Origin: Tricholoma matsutake | Taxonomy: Eukaryota; Basidiomycota; Agaricomycetes; Agaricales; Tricholomataceae | Assembly (NCBI GenBank): GCA_026075535.2 | Contig: AP026549.1 | Location: forward strand, 930,001 to 994,000 | Direction: 5' to 3' | DNA: 64,000 nt | In this document: piece by piece, positions 22,733 to 33,956 of the stretch | Numbering within the stretch: the stretch's first letter is position 1 | Layout: each line of letters starts with the position of its first letter | Translations under genes and position numbers: made by a program | Notes under the pieces: generated by a model | The model's database searches: none | The model's input: only the letters and a program-made list of their open reading frames with translations | Told to the model about the DNA's origin: nothing

Positions 22733-23472
22733 GCATGAGGGGGAAGAAATTTCCAGAGAAACCTGCAGGAAAATTAATGCCAAACCCTATAACTAAAGTG
22801 CCATGTCAAGATATATCTGTGGATTTTATCACTGGATTACCCGAGGCTCAAGGGTACAATGCAATATTCATAGTATGTGACCACTTCACAAAGGAGGTCC
22901 ATATTATTCCTACCACTACAGAAACCTCATCATTGGGCTTGGCATGCCTTTATCTAAATCAGGTATGGCAGTTACATGGATTACCTGATACTGTTATCTC
23001 CAATCATGGACCACAATTTATGCGAGAACTAAATAACATATTGGGAATTCAAACCAAATTATCTACGGCATATCACCCGCAGACAGATGGGCAGACAGAG
23101 AGAATGAATCAGGAGTTGGAGCAGTACCTACATATGTTTGTCAACTACCGACAGACCAATTGGCCCGAATGGCTGGCAATTGCCGGATTTTCCCACAATA
23201 ATAAATTCCATTTGGCTACCCATATGTCACCCTTTTTTGTGAATTATGGGTATCATCCTCACATGGGAGTAGAACCCAGAAGGGAGGTCAAAGTACAGTT
23301 GGTAGAAGATTTTGTATCTAAGATGCAAAAGGTACAAGAGGAAGCGGAGGTGGCATTGAAGAAAGCACGTGATGACATGATGCAACACGCAGATTGTACT
23401 CAAGTGCGCGCTCCAGAGTACAAAGTTGGTGACTTGGTGTGGCTAAGTACCAAGGACCTAAATATTCCATGA
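22733..23472 (+). pseudogene. Gypsy-2 integrase catalytic core
   Basis: The rve core shows ISVDFITGLPEAQG (first Asp), VISNHGPQF (expected SD; the catalytic Asp is Asn) and QTDGQTERMNQELEQYL (Glu). The stretch ASPF found in Gypsy-3 after PQF is missing, a 12-bp in-frame deletion. The core ends in VGDLVWLSTKDLNIP, then TGA at 23470 at an expected Arg. Confidence 0.85.
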
Positions 23473-23815
23473 CCTTCAACGAAACTCACGGAGAAACAAG
23501 TTGGCCCATATGTGATCTCTAAAGTGATCTTGCCTAATGCAGTAGTGCTAAAATTACCCCAATCATTCAAGATCGATTCTGATATTAATGTATCCTGCCT
23601 ACGCCCTTACCGCCTGCCCACTATTCCTGGCCAACAAACTACCCCACAACCTCCAATAGAAGTAGAAGGTGCTCCAGAATACGTAGTTGAAGAAATTCTA
23701 GCCTCACATCTTCGACGAAACAAATTGGAGTTCTTAATAAAGTGGAAAAACTATACTGACAAAAATAATTTGTGGGAGCCCAAAGAGAATTGTAAGTGAG
23801 TATGAGGGGATGAAA
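23473..23815 (+). pseudogene. Gypsy-2 integrase tail and chromodomain
   Basis: It continues with STKLTEKQVGPYVISKV and SCLRPYRLPTIPGQQ, then a chromodomain (YVVEEILASHLRRNKLEFL, IKWKNYTDKNNLWEPKENC). It stops at TGA near 23799, where about 60 bp present in Gypsy-3 (the CKRARNAIAQFF region) are deleted. The chromodomain would direct integration. Confidence 0.8.
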
Positions 23816-23896
23816 TTCCAGCCTTACCAAAATTTCACAGAGGGGACAGATGCAATATTTTCTCACCTGGAAGTCGAGGCATAAATGGGGGGGTAA

Positions 23897-24297
23897 TGTT
23901 AGGAAACTGCCCCATTACCTAATAAAATTTCATTTTCATTTTACTATGTCAAATTACACCCAATGACGCCAAGTACGCTACACTTTGATAGTGTGAGAAT
24001 TTTATTTTGCACACATCAAGATGTACGTGCATGTACATGCGCATTGGTAACAACAATGTACAATATATGTAACATAGTATATAAACCCTAAATATACACC
24101 TAGGGGACCCCAGTTGTGTTCTCTTAGGTATTCCACCTACACTTGTGGTGTGAATGGCCTATCTCAACAAGCTCATCTATAAATAACCCCTCAGATCAAA
24201 ACCATCAATTCCCCCATCATGCGTGCAGATCCTGCCCCCTTCTTGTAGAGAGAACCCACATGGTCTTAGCTAGCAGATAGTGGGTGTCACCCTAACA
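23897..24297 (+). repeat. 3' LTR of Gypsy-2
   Basis: 401 bp, TGTTAGGAAAC to GTCACCCTAACA. A TATATAAACCC box lies near 24079. It matches the 401-bp LTR of Gypsy-3 (49839-50239, opposite strand). A G-rich tract ends right before it. Confidence 0.9.
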
Positions 24298-24702
24298 CTA
24301 GCAAAGTGAAATCTGAAGTTAAAATTATACTACATAGTACAGGGATTGGAGGTGCACCTAGCAAAGGGAAATCCGAAGAGAAAACTCTAAGGACCCCTTT
24401 GCCAATGCCCAGTATATGTGAAAACTGCAAAAATCAAATAATAATCTAAAAATAGAAAAGGCAGAGATAGGCAGATCAAAGCCACCGAATGACATCATAC
24501 CAAGGGGTAGATGTTGGAAGGGGTGCTCTGCCTCTAAATATTAAACTGTGAACATGTACAAATGTGATAGAAGGGGTAGATTAGTAATAAAATAAGGAAA
24601 AATCATAGAAAATGAAGAATTGGAAGAAATGAAGTGAGGAAAAATATAGGACAAATGTAAAAAATAGGAAAAACACACGAGGCATCCCCTGGTCCCCTTA
24701 CA
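24298..24702 (-). repeat. Main part of Gypsy-1 5' LTR
   Basis: CTAGC (24298-24302) is the second copy of the Gypsy-2 target site. From 24303 the sequence matches 8343-8743 closely and ends CCCCTTACA. Together with 17085-17109 it rebuilds a 425-bp LTR. Confidence 0.85.
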
Positions 24703-25320
24703 CATCCCCTCATCACCACAACAATCCATGGATCAAAGAAAGTATGTGCAGACCCAGTATGGCACAAGCTACCATTGTGGCCTGTACATCTGCAAACCTT
24801 TCTCAAAGTCGCAGAATGCTCAGGCTCATATGATGACCTGTTGATTGCAACAATCATCACATGTGCATTCTACACATGTCATTGCATGGGGCAATTAGTT
24901 CAGAAGAATGACAAGTCATTGTTCAACTGGTGAAAGATCATCAAGTGAGCATCTCTCTTGTTTGAGAATGGCCACACTCAGTATCATCTACCATACCACA
25001 AAGCAGACCCTTTGTACCATGGAACTGACATGTTGTTCATGCAACAATCAATTGTGGACCCAGTGAAGCTTCTCCAAAAGTACGCATCTCTACGAGATAA
25101 GCTACATGGTTCTAGAGCTGCTTTATGGCTTCAACAAGATGGCTCTTACCCCACCCGTTCATGGTTTGATGAGAGATTCTTCTTGGTTTTGAGCCATGAC
25201 TTTGGTGGACATTCTCCATGTGCAGGGGGTGCAACTTTTCTTCCTGCATTGGGCTTATCAGAATCCGTGATCCAAGCCATCGGCCACTCGTCTTCTACAG
25301 CTTGGAAAATCTACATTTGA
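24703..25320 (+). pseudogene. Tyrosine recombinase, C-terminal part, DIRS-like element 1
   Basis: The open part starts at 24958. HLPYHKADPLYHGTDM, RAALWLQQDGSYPTRSWFD and GGHSPCAGGATFLPALGLS lead to IGHSSSTAWKIYI. This is the catalytic half of a DIRS/Crypton-type tyrosine recombinase. The H-x-x-R box has Cys in place of Arg (TGT for expected CGT), while the nucleophile Tyr and the second His are kept. Upstream (24703-24957) more recombinase sequence can be read with stops. The N-terminus was separated by Gypsy-1 or is lost. The enzyme would join circular cDNA to the genome. Confidence 0.75.
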
Positions 25321-25450
25321 GAAAACCCTACAATCCAGGCAGAACAGGAACTCGCAGCTGCTCGTTTCCATCATCCACATCTCTAACATTCCCTCTCTCC
25401 TACACCTCCACCATCCCCACCTCTCTCCCTCACCAGCACCCATCATCTTA

Positions 25451-25543
25451 TAGCCTTTCCGTTCCCTCATTTATCCACTTTGGGGTCCAATGAGGACCTG
25501 TGATTGTGCTATCCTAGTCCGACTTGAGTTACACAGCAGAGGT
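25451..25543 (+). repeat. B1 terminal repeat of DIRS-like element 1
   Basis: 93 bp from TAGCCTTTCC to CACAGCAGAGGT, directly repeated at 26102-26195 (B2) with about ten differences. Confidence 0.75.
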
Positions 25544-26101
25544 CAGCATAAACATGGGTTCCAAGGGAAAGGAGGGTTTTCAAAGGCCTCTGAGCTTTCC
25601 AAAAGACGTATCCACACCTGCACCAAGCTCTGCTCAGCATATCTCACTCCTATCATTGTGCCGTTTGTGGTTCAGTGCTAAAGTTTTAGCCAAGGTCTTG
25701 TTGTAAACAGTCTGGCACATTATGAGTCTTCCCCTGTACTGCTCTTCTCTTGACATCCACATCCCCTCTGCAGTACAGGTGAGCACTTTGTGCATTCCCT
25801 CAGTCTTGATCTTACCTCTCAAGATAGTTGTTATTATTGACTCCATGAGCTCTGCTCTGTCTCTAATCTACAACATCTATCTTACATTGTAAGATCTTTT
25901 CTGTTCACATCCTTTTCAATATTCTCACCTTTATGTTCTTTCAGGATTCAACTGTGATTTTCTAGCTTTGCTATCATCTGCAGTTGAATCCTTACAAGTT
26001 CCTCACATAGTTCAGGCTTCATTCATCATTTTTGCACCCTCCCACCTCTCCCTTATTTTTGTTAGTTTCTGTACTCTATTTCTTTCATAGCATCTCCTGT
26101 G
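25544..26101 (+). repeat. A2 terminal repeat of DIRS-like element 1
   Basis: The first about 485 bp match A1 at 3622-4104. The block lies between B1 and B2, giving B1-A2-B2. Reverse transcription of Ngaro-type elements uses this arrangement to rebuild A1. Confidence 0.75.
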
Positions 26102-26195
26102 TAGCCTTTCCATTCCCTCATTTGTCCACTTTTGGGGTCTGATGAGGACCTGTGATTGTGCCATCCTAGTCCGACTTGAGTTACACAGCAGAGGT
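26102..26195 (+). repeat. B2 terminal repeat of DIRS-like element 1
   Basis: Direct copy of B1 (25451-25543). Its end, CAGCAGAGGT at 26195, is taken as the 3' end of the element. Confidence 0.7.
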
Positions 26196-27425
26196 TTCAG
26201 ATGTCAGGGACTTGCACCAACTTATGCTGAATGTTTTAAGGTGATCAGATGACTAAGCGGCCATCATGGCACACTTGGCTATTTGGCGTCAGGGTCTGAT
26301 GGCAAACATCACCCACACACACTTCCATGGATACGCATTGCATCGTGAGATGGCAGCCTGCAGTAGCCAGTAGACAGTAGCAGACTGTCCAAACAATGTA
26401 TCCCCTATCTACTTGCAGGTCTCAGATCATATTGTGCTTCCCAATCCCTTGTGAACCTCTGTGAACCCCTCATAGGCAGAGATGGCTGAACCTGACACCT
26501 TGGACCACTGGTTTGCTGCAATAAGTAGAGATAAGCTAGATTTTGAGTGCTAAGTAACTTATTCCTGGTCAATTTAACATGAACCAATTCAATTTAAGCT
26601 TGATTTAAGCTCAATTTAAGGAAACTCGGCTCACCATCAGTTTGATTTAGGGCAACTGAGTTTGATTAATGGCAGCTGAGCTCGATTTAAGCTTGGGTAA
26701 CAACAGCCCCCAATGATTCGGCTGATGCATCGACATTATTTTCACATGAATTGGGAGGTATGACAGCCTTTGATCAAATGATTGAGAACCTGCTCGTCTG
26801 GGTGCGAGTCAAGGCCAGAAGCTGTTTTTTCTTGCTAATATTCTCCCCACACAAATTACCTTGTACTAGTTGTAGGTTTTCTGTACAATTCATTGTTTTT
26901 CAATACACTTTAAGGCCTACAAGGCTACAAATCCAATTCATACTATACAGAATAAGGAAAACATGGATTATAAAAGAAAAGGGGGACCAGGTACAGCTGC
27001 CACTGCCTCTGGTGTTGAGCAGAATACTATGGACACATTTCCAACGTGCAATGCAAGGCAACACACTGTGGCTGCTCTATCATCAATGTGCTGATGGCAC
27101 TGCTGATGTGGGTGTTGGCTGAAATAAGCGAGGCATGGCAAACTCCAAATTTAGTCTCGATTTATCATTCAGTCCTTAAATCAACCTGAATATGCATACT
27201 TATTTTCACATCATATGATTGTGGAGGTCACCTGACTTGTCAGGGGAGGGTTTGAGCAAGGTGTGCTGAATTATGAACCCCTTTATCCACTCATGTTTTC
27301 TTGATACAAGTCCAGACCAATCTAATTTATCTTTCAATCTTTGCTACAATGTGACATTGTCTACTAAAAACAAAAGCAACTCCCTCTGTTTACTTATCAC
27401 CCTAGTGACACAATGATATAGATAG
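26196..27425. other. Unassigned spacer
   Basis: No supportable gene. A cluster of TTTAAGCT/CAATTTAAG motifs lies at 26580-26690. Open frames up to 123 codons show no recognisable domain. Confidence 0.4.
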
Positions 27426-27720
27426 GTGATTTACACCAGCATGTTCTTGAAGGGTGCAGCATCATTATGGTACGATCATAATGTAGACAGCCTGGATAGA
27501 GTGAGGGATCTATGGTCTTTCAAACTGGTAATAACCAGCCTCTATGACTGGTTCATACATACGAAGGCGATGAGAGATGCCAACAACAAATTTTGGAATG
27601 CAATGTATGTTCCAGATGAAGGCGTAATGTCCTTCTATTATTGATTGACGAGAAATGTGTCTGGCCCTGCCCAATGACGTCCCTCGCACTATGCTTGATG
27701 CCCAATCACCCGTTGTCCCC
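27426..27720 (+). pseudogene. Retrotransposon gag relic
   Basis: A 72-codon frame with FLKGAASLWYDHNV and SLYDWFIHTKAMRDANNKFW, ending VMSFYY before a stop at 27642. It resembles the capsid region of agaricomycete LTR gag proteins (a W-rich start, 'LY..FIH' and 'GV..FY' spacing). More of the frame can be followed with stops to about 27720. No matching pol or LTR found beside it. Confidence 0.4.
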
Positions 27721-29215
27721 CAAGAACCATCCAAACCATGGAATTTTTGACATCACACCAATGTTAAGAGCTATCATCCGGATAGCATTGCGGTGGCGAA
27801 GCTAGGATTGAATGATGCAAGCGGCTTCTGAGCACCACCGCCTGTGATTCCAGCATTCATGCCATATGAAAGATCTGTTGAAGGCAGTTAGTAAAAGAGT
27901 AAGTTGAAAGAATTTGAAGGAACACACTTCTTCCTCACTGTCGCTTTGTAACCATGATTTGCTCTCTCAGCACCTAGGACTGACGTGAAGCCTAGACTGA
28001 CTCTGGCCACTGACGTCTCCCCATCATCACTCTCGGAACTTGCACCCGCTTTCTCAGGAAAGGGTCCACAGAATAGAAGAACATATCCCAGCCAAACATG
28101 ATCATTGCCATTGGTTACAGAACCACCAACAACTTCTTCAGCAGGTGGAAAGAGGTGGATGGGTACGACGACGGCATAGCGCCAGAACGGCAAGTTGATG
28201 TTGACCAGACATACACACATGGCGCTTGCAGAGATGGTGGGCATGTTTATCAAGTCGAGGCCGCATATTATTGACCGCTGACCAGAAGGTCATCTATAGG
28301 CATTTTTGAGCTTTATCGTGAATGACATGTGTTTGGTGGACTGGCCAAGGCATGCAAGTCTTCCATGACGTTGGGCCATGCTATGTATGTGGAAGCAGCG
28401 CTGTTGATTGGAAACCAGATGAGAAGATCGGTGAGGGTCCAGAGGTGGTGGTCAAGGAAGCTGTGCTCAAGTCGGCATGTAGCGGATAACAGCTGTTCTG
28501 TCCACAATGCCCAGGGCCCTCTAGCAGCACAGAAGGTGGAAAGGGTGAAAAGAAGATCCATAATGGCCATCTTCCAAAGAGTCAGAACTTCATCCTTTGG
28601 GTTGAGTGGAACTGATTTTATTGTCATCAACCCCAATGATGGTGAACAGGGGAAAGAGATGGATCCACACAACACGGTGGTAGTAGAGCACTGGTTTGTG
28701 CTTCTACAACAGAGATTCAAAGGTTCTAGGGATACTCATTCAGCGATGGTCGAGGAAAGGAAGAAGACACAAACCAAAGTTACACCGCCTTGCGAAATCC
28801 ATGCCATCCACACTTCCGCCCTGCTCATCTTCTCCTGTTATGCACCATTCTCATTCTGCCCTCCACAGGCTGATACAACCCAGCTTGTGCACTCGGAACG
28901 TGGTGAGGTATCTTGTGTCTCGGTCGCAAAGCACGCATAAGGAAATGCTCGAAACGTGAAGCCTGGCAGTTGTACAAGCCTACAAGTGTTACAGGTGGCT
29001 TTGGTAGCTGTAGAGATCGGGGTTAGGTGGGGGAGTAAGGTGTGGTTGCTCAAACACACCTACTGGAATCTGACCTGCTGCCTGCCTTGTGAATGATGGC
29101 ACAAGTGAAGCTTGTAATGTGGTGGTGCTCCATAACCCTTTTGTGTAAATGTTGCCATGTTGTGGCATCTGGGTGACATTGTCATGGTCATATTGACAGA
29201 TGAACGACGTTGGGG
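27721..29215. other. Unassigned stretch, left flank of the KDZ element
   Basis: Contains a 203-codon open frame at 28329-28940 and an overlapping frame with C-x-x-C pairs (CYVCGS at about 28380, CPQCPG at about 28500), but both have breaks or no recognised domain. It may be a decayed extension of the gag relic. It ends with GCCAATTC (29216-29223), the left target duplication of the KDZ element. Confidence 0.4.
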
Positions 29216-29783
29216 GCCAATTCCACCCAGGAGTCCCACCTTACTTAACATAGTAGTTGACGTGATGAGATCAGTGTTTGCTAACTAATATGAAACAATT
29301 ATTGTTGATATGCTTACCTGTGAATAGCACCTCTGAAGATTGTTCCCTTTAACTTTCTAGATAGTGTTAGCCCGCCCCCGCTGAACTGCCGCCCATCATA
29401 CCAAGATTATGCACCATCAAACTCTTTCCCACACCTTGTCAACATCATTTTGATGCCTCCCGCCCATCATACCGACATCATACTGATATCAAAGGCTTCC
29501 CACAGCTTGTCAGGCACTATTCCTACCCCTCCCACCATCATACTCAGCTTCCCGTGTACTTTCCCGCTTTTCCCACAACCCATTCTTGTTCAGTTCCCTC
29601 TTCCAGTCCTTTCCCATTGTTATATTCGCCTCCCATGCCCTTCCTGCATACTCCCCGCTGTTCCCACCACCCATTCTTGTTTGGTTCCCTCTTCCAGTCC
29701 TTTCCCATCATTATACTCACCTCCCATGCCCTTCCCATGTACATCCCTGCATTCCCCACTCTCCTTCCTCCTTCGGTTCCCCT

Positions 29784-32700
29784 TAGGGTGGCCGAAGTTC
29801 AGTTCAGTCCAGTTCTTTGCACTTTTTGCCAAACACTGAACTGAACTTTGAGAAAATTTCCTGGACCGAACTGAGGACTGAACAGAACTGGATAGAACCA
29901 GTTCTGTACAGTTCTGTCCAGTTCAGTTCTTGGTTCGAACTGGGTGAACTGGAAGATTTAAAAAAAAAAAATTCTATGGTAACACCTATCTATCAAATTT
30001 TGATTGGTTCTACTACTTCATGGGCATCAGCATCAGTATGAGCATCAATAAAGTGAGATTTGTAGGCATGTTTGAGGATCTGCACCCTCCCAAACAGGAA
30101 TGGATCCATACCATTTCAGTGCAGAGTATCTGTGATGCCACTACTCGAAAAAGATCTTTCCGAGGCCACAGATGAGCCTTGGATGGCCAGATAATTGCAT
30201 GCAATTTGTGATAGGGTAGGGTACTGCTTCGAATGATACTGAGAGGTCATTTAGTAACTGTCTGTCTCACGAAAAGAAGTGTACATACCCCCACCACTTA
30301 ATTGGGTCCAGGTCCTGCTCTCCAGCCTGAGCTGCCTCCCGAGGACTATTGACATACTCTAAAAGCTCTTTCCTTGGATCACTGGGGACCAATTCCTCTG
30401 ATCCATCATTGAGAGACAATAAGATCCAGTTTGCACCATAACCATTAAATGGCAATGGTTTTTCTAAGAGAATTCAGAAAAAGCTTAAATTACTGAAATT
30501 CAAAAGTTTAAGAACCTTTGGGGGTGGGGGCAGCAGCGTTGGCTGTGGATTTCACAGGATGTTGATAATAGGAGTCAAACTATGCAAAATGGCTTAGAAA
30601 GCTACTACTTCAGAAGAAAAAAATGACAGCATGCACCACTTTTTCAAAAGAGGCATAACCTGCATTGTAGGCTTCATGATCCCATTTGTTCTTACAATTA
30701 CTAAGTTTGATCGATGGATGCAATGCTAAGTGCTGACATCAGCAAAAATTGTGCTGAAGGATTGAAAACTCTGCCAACGCACCAAGACAAATAAAGTAAC
30801 TATCACTCTGGTCAAGAGACTTGTACCATTTACCCAGTTTGTCGAGGCCCTTTTCAACTGCCTCACTGATGGGGAAAAATTTTGGGGTTTCTAACATAGT
30901 CTCCCAGCGATGTTGGAGCAACTCTAAATAAGGAATTGTCCTCCAAAGAGTCGGCTCAGTCTCTGATGAAAATGATGCTTGGGCCCCATGGGGTTCCTTA
31001 CCTCATACATAAGATGCCAATAAATAGAGAATTATGGGTAGGCACATACTGCAAGGACCTCCTGAACCAAATCTAGGATCTCCCACTCACCGGGCTCAAG
31101 TTTGTAGTCAGAATACTTTTTGTTTTTGAGCTTCGGGAGCTTCTCATCCGCAAAGAGACAAAACTTCTGGACAGCCTTTGAAGAATTAACAAAAATTAAA
31201 ATGAAAATAATTTTGAAGTACCGCTTTGCATTTTGTAAATCATTCAACGAGATCATGCATGGATCCCCAATGGGTTCGGACCCATTTAATCAGCTCAAGA
31301 ATAGGTATACCTTCAGACTTGCAGCACAGGGCAAAATACTGCTTTGCTTGAGGAGAAGCATGGATCTATTATATATATATAAGCAGGGGAAAATAAATGA
31401 AAGAAAAAAAAAAGACACCTGATTGACAAGTGCTAGAGTTTTTCCGAGGACATCCCCTGCAGTGAAATCAACAACATCATCTACCTCTTCATCATCTGGA
31501 AGCTCATTGAGTTGGTTCCAGTCCGAGATCCAGTCATCATTGTCAACATCCATGTCTTCATCATCATCATCCACATCCTCCACAGAGGCCATACCATTTT
31601 TACTTGACCTCTTGTTTTTGGGGGTTTGAGGCTTCACTTTATTGATAAAGGCTTTCGCAGCAAGGTAGACGGTATGCTCCATGCATCTAGATACAATTAG
31701 AATATCAATATAGACAAAATCCTAGTCTCACCAAACCCGCCAATCCCGGGCATACCACTTCTGGACAGAATCAGGCATCGATCATTGGATCACCCGCAAT
31801 GCTTTATCATTAGTTGTCAAGTTGTCAGCTGTCAGCCAACCAAGCTAATATACAGTATACATGGGTTGGCATTCTCATAGAACTAAAGATGAAACTCACC
31901 TTATGCCTGATGTTGTACTGGTCAAGGACCTCAATAATCTTAACAGCGACATTCGCACCAGTATGACTGCCTTGTAGTTCTTCGAAGCCTCTTCAGCTCC
32001 CACTCTAATGGCTGATCAGATAGCGCATCGACATAGTGGGCAGTGATCGCCAAATATGGGTCGTATGCTTTTGATGTCCAGGCATTGAACATAATCGAAA
32101 CCCTGCTGGGCACACACTCAAAAAAAGTCAGACAAAAAGGAATACAGTTGAAAGAAGGCATGTACTGCAAATTGCTCCTTAAGATGCTGAATTGCCACTT
32201 TTGACTTCTCGATGACCTCCTCCTGAAGCTTGGTTTGATGGGGGATATCCGACTCCTTCATAGCTGGACGTTGATACTGCAAGAGTTGTCAAAACGGCGC
32301 TATTTCGACAACATGGAATGACTGAAGAACAATTTAGAAACCACAGGATAAAAATAATCACACACTATGCTTACCTGGTCATTGGATACGACGAAGTCCA
32401 TGATGTGCTTGAGAAGACCTTGTCGGCTCCATTTGACATTTGGAATAGTCTCGACAAAACTGTCAAGACTCGTTTGGTTGGGAAGGCCTTCCAGCTTCTT
32501 AGTCTTTTGCTTTGGCAATGCGCATTGATCGGGGGCAATTTCTAGCTCTTGGCACCTTTGAATATACATGTCGCCATGAGATGACCAGTGGCTGTAAAAG
32601 AAAATTTAGCAAGGTATATTTGTAACAAAACATTAATCAATTACCACGAAATATGTGTATGCAAGGTGCTGTTGGCACCTTTTAAAAAGGCATGGTCCCG

Positions 32701-33956
32701 GCAGTAACCTTTAGCACTAATAAATGAACCTATGAGTGCAATAAAACACGATAAATGCAAGGATGTACATGCAGGCCTTGCAGAAATGGCCTTTTTCAAC
32801 TTTACCCGTCGCCTTGTCCCAGATTTTGCCTGGTGTAAACATTATGCATAAGTCTTGTGTACGTGGATCTTCTCCTCGATGGAAGTGCTTTCGTGGTGGC
32901 TAAGAATACTTGTAAGTGAAGAGGTTGACAGAAAGGCCATGCAACTTACCATATGTTTGCGCTGAATCTCTTCCTTCATCTTCTCATATTTTTCCAGCAG
33001 ATCCTCCGCCACTTCATCCTCGGCCTCATCAACTTTGTTATCAACTTCCTTTTGGCTGTCAGACTTGTCGTCACTTTCAATCACCCTCGTCTTCGGTTTT
33101 GATGTGGTAGGGCAGCGGGGTTTTGAAGTGGAAGTAGCTACCTTTGCAACAGAACCCTTTTCTGGGGATGGAGGGGCAGAGTTTGCACGTTTTCATTCAG
33201 GCTTGAACTTTGCAGCGTTAGTGGGTTCTGAGATAAGCAAGATCAGCTGAGCAGTTAGTAGATAAGATGAACAAGTTCACTTTTCTCGCTGACTACACAG
33301 ATGAAATTAGAGATGAATGGTCGTGAATAGGAGATATGGAATGTAAACGCATGAATAAATTTTGATTGAAAGAATTTGTGGCTTTTGGGCGATTGGAATG
33401 CGGCACCTGCACCTGCCCTGTCAGATAGCTTTGGGACTCGTTTGCCGCTGACTTTTCTTGCTGGGGCTTTGTTCTTCAATCCTGGGAGAAGATCGTCCTC
33501 AGTATCTGATGTCTGTTGAGCGGAGCTGTCAGATCTTTTGCACTTGCGAGTAGCAGGGCAGCTCTCATCACTTGGAGAGTTGAGCCATTCAATCTCCATT
33601 GCGTCCTTGAGTGTGCCATCGTCATTTAGTGCTGGTGCATCAGAGTCAGGCATAGCATGAAGCGAGAGCAGAAAAAAATATATTGACTTGGAAAAAATTA
33701 TTTCCGGCCGAGTATGCATCAAGTCAGGGCACATCATATCATATCATATTAATAACGTCAATGCACCTCTCCCCCCACGAAAGTTCGGTTCGAACCAGTC
33801 CGAACCCAGTTCCCCTGCCTACTCCAAGTCCAGAACCGAGAACCAGAACTGTTCAGTCCAGTGGCCGGACTGAACCCAAACTGAACAGAACTGTCAGTTC
33901 GGTTCTGTTGGTTCCAGTTCTTTGCATCAGTTTGGGACTGAACTTCAGCAACCCTA
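29784..33956 (-). mobile_element. hAT-1 transposon
   Basis: Ends are TAGGGTGGCCGAAG and CTTCAGCAACCCTA. A perfect 8-bp duplication GTTCCCCT (29776-29783, 33957-33964) is the hAT hallmark. The other arm of the KDZ element holds the empty site with one copy (44960-44967). Subterminal regions are filled with GTTCAGTTC/GAACTGAAC motifs, likely transposase binding sites. 4173 bp, with a transposase gene on the minus strand. Confidence 0.9.
29993..33653 (-). pseudogene. hAT-1 transposase
   Basis: The minus strand starts at an ATG at 33653 with an acidic N-terminus (MPDSDAPALNDD) and runs through several exons. Visible parts: an N-terminal Lys/Arg region, KHIMDFVVSNDQ, VSIMFNAWTSKAYDPYLA (the first catalytic Asp position reads Asn), WLTADNLTTND, CMEHTVYLAAKAF, an acidic run DVDDDDEDMDVDN, a helical middle, then the hAT C-terminal dimerisation region (YPTLSQIACNYLAIQGSSV, SERSFSSSGIT, GRVQILKHAYKSHF). 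It ends with TGA at 29993. A TGA inside the last region (about 30103) sits where Arg is expected. Exon limits by eye. Confidence 0.75.

Larger units (their letters stand above)
17110..24297 (+). mobile_element. Gypsy-2: chromodomain Ty3/Gypsy retrotransposon
   Basis: The plus strand carries gag, protease, RT, RNase H, integrase, chromodomain, a polypurine tract (23883-23896) and a 401-bp 3' LTR. A perfect 5-bp duplication CTAGC flanks it (17105-17109, 24298-24302), inside the Gypsy-1 5' LTR. The 5' LTR is reduced to a rearranged 110-bp remnant. A 1374-bp solo LTR interrupts integrase. Most stops are TGA at positions where Arg is expected. The sister copy Gypsy-3 is at 49839. Confidence 0.85.
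8319..24702 (-). mobile_element. Gypsy-1: chromodomain Ty3/Gypsy retrotransposon with nested insertions
   Basis: The minus strand reads 5' LTR (24702-24303 plus 17109-17085), gag, protease, RT, RNase H, integrase, chromodomain, polypurine tract and 3' LTR (8743-8319). Joining the two pieces of the 5' LTR across Gypsy-2 gives 425 bp, exactly the length of the 3' LTR. It is interrupted by Gypsy-2, a solo LTR and a TIR element. Flanks ACAGC and CATCC do not form a clear target duplication. Many stops and frameshifts make it inactive. Confidence 0.85.
3622..26195 (+). mobile_element. DIRS/Ngaro-like retroelement 1, with nested insertions
   Basis: The order along the plus strand is A1 repeat, gag-like ORF, remnant of RT, RNase H, tyrosine recombinase, then B1-A2-B2. 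That is the split-direct-repeat architecture known for Ngaro/DIRS-order elements, which integrate by tyrosine recombinase and leave no target duplication; none is seen here. Removing the solo LTR (4184-5374), LTR pieces (7405-7689) and Gypsy-1 with its contents (8319-24702) leaves about 4.7 kb of own sequence. It is dead: the RT core is missing, the gag frame is broken and the recombinase has lost an arginine. The 5' limit is set only by where A1 and A2 stop matching. Confidence 0.75.

Noticed and set aside
24958..25320. Phage or bacterial integrase
   Set aside because: Sequence pattern and context (RNase H, split direct repeats, introns nearby) fit a fungal DIRS-type recombinase.
28329..28940. 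203-codon ORF as a gene
   Set aside because: No recognised domain; the overlapping frame has C-x-x-C pairs with stops; no splice pattern. Left as unassigned.
29450..29844. 129-codon and overlapping Pro/Ser-rich ORFs
   Set aside because: They lie in subterminal tandem repeats of the KDZ arm and recur in the other arm as 44432-45189 on the opposite strand.
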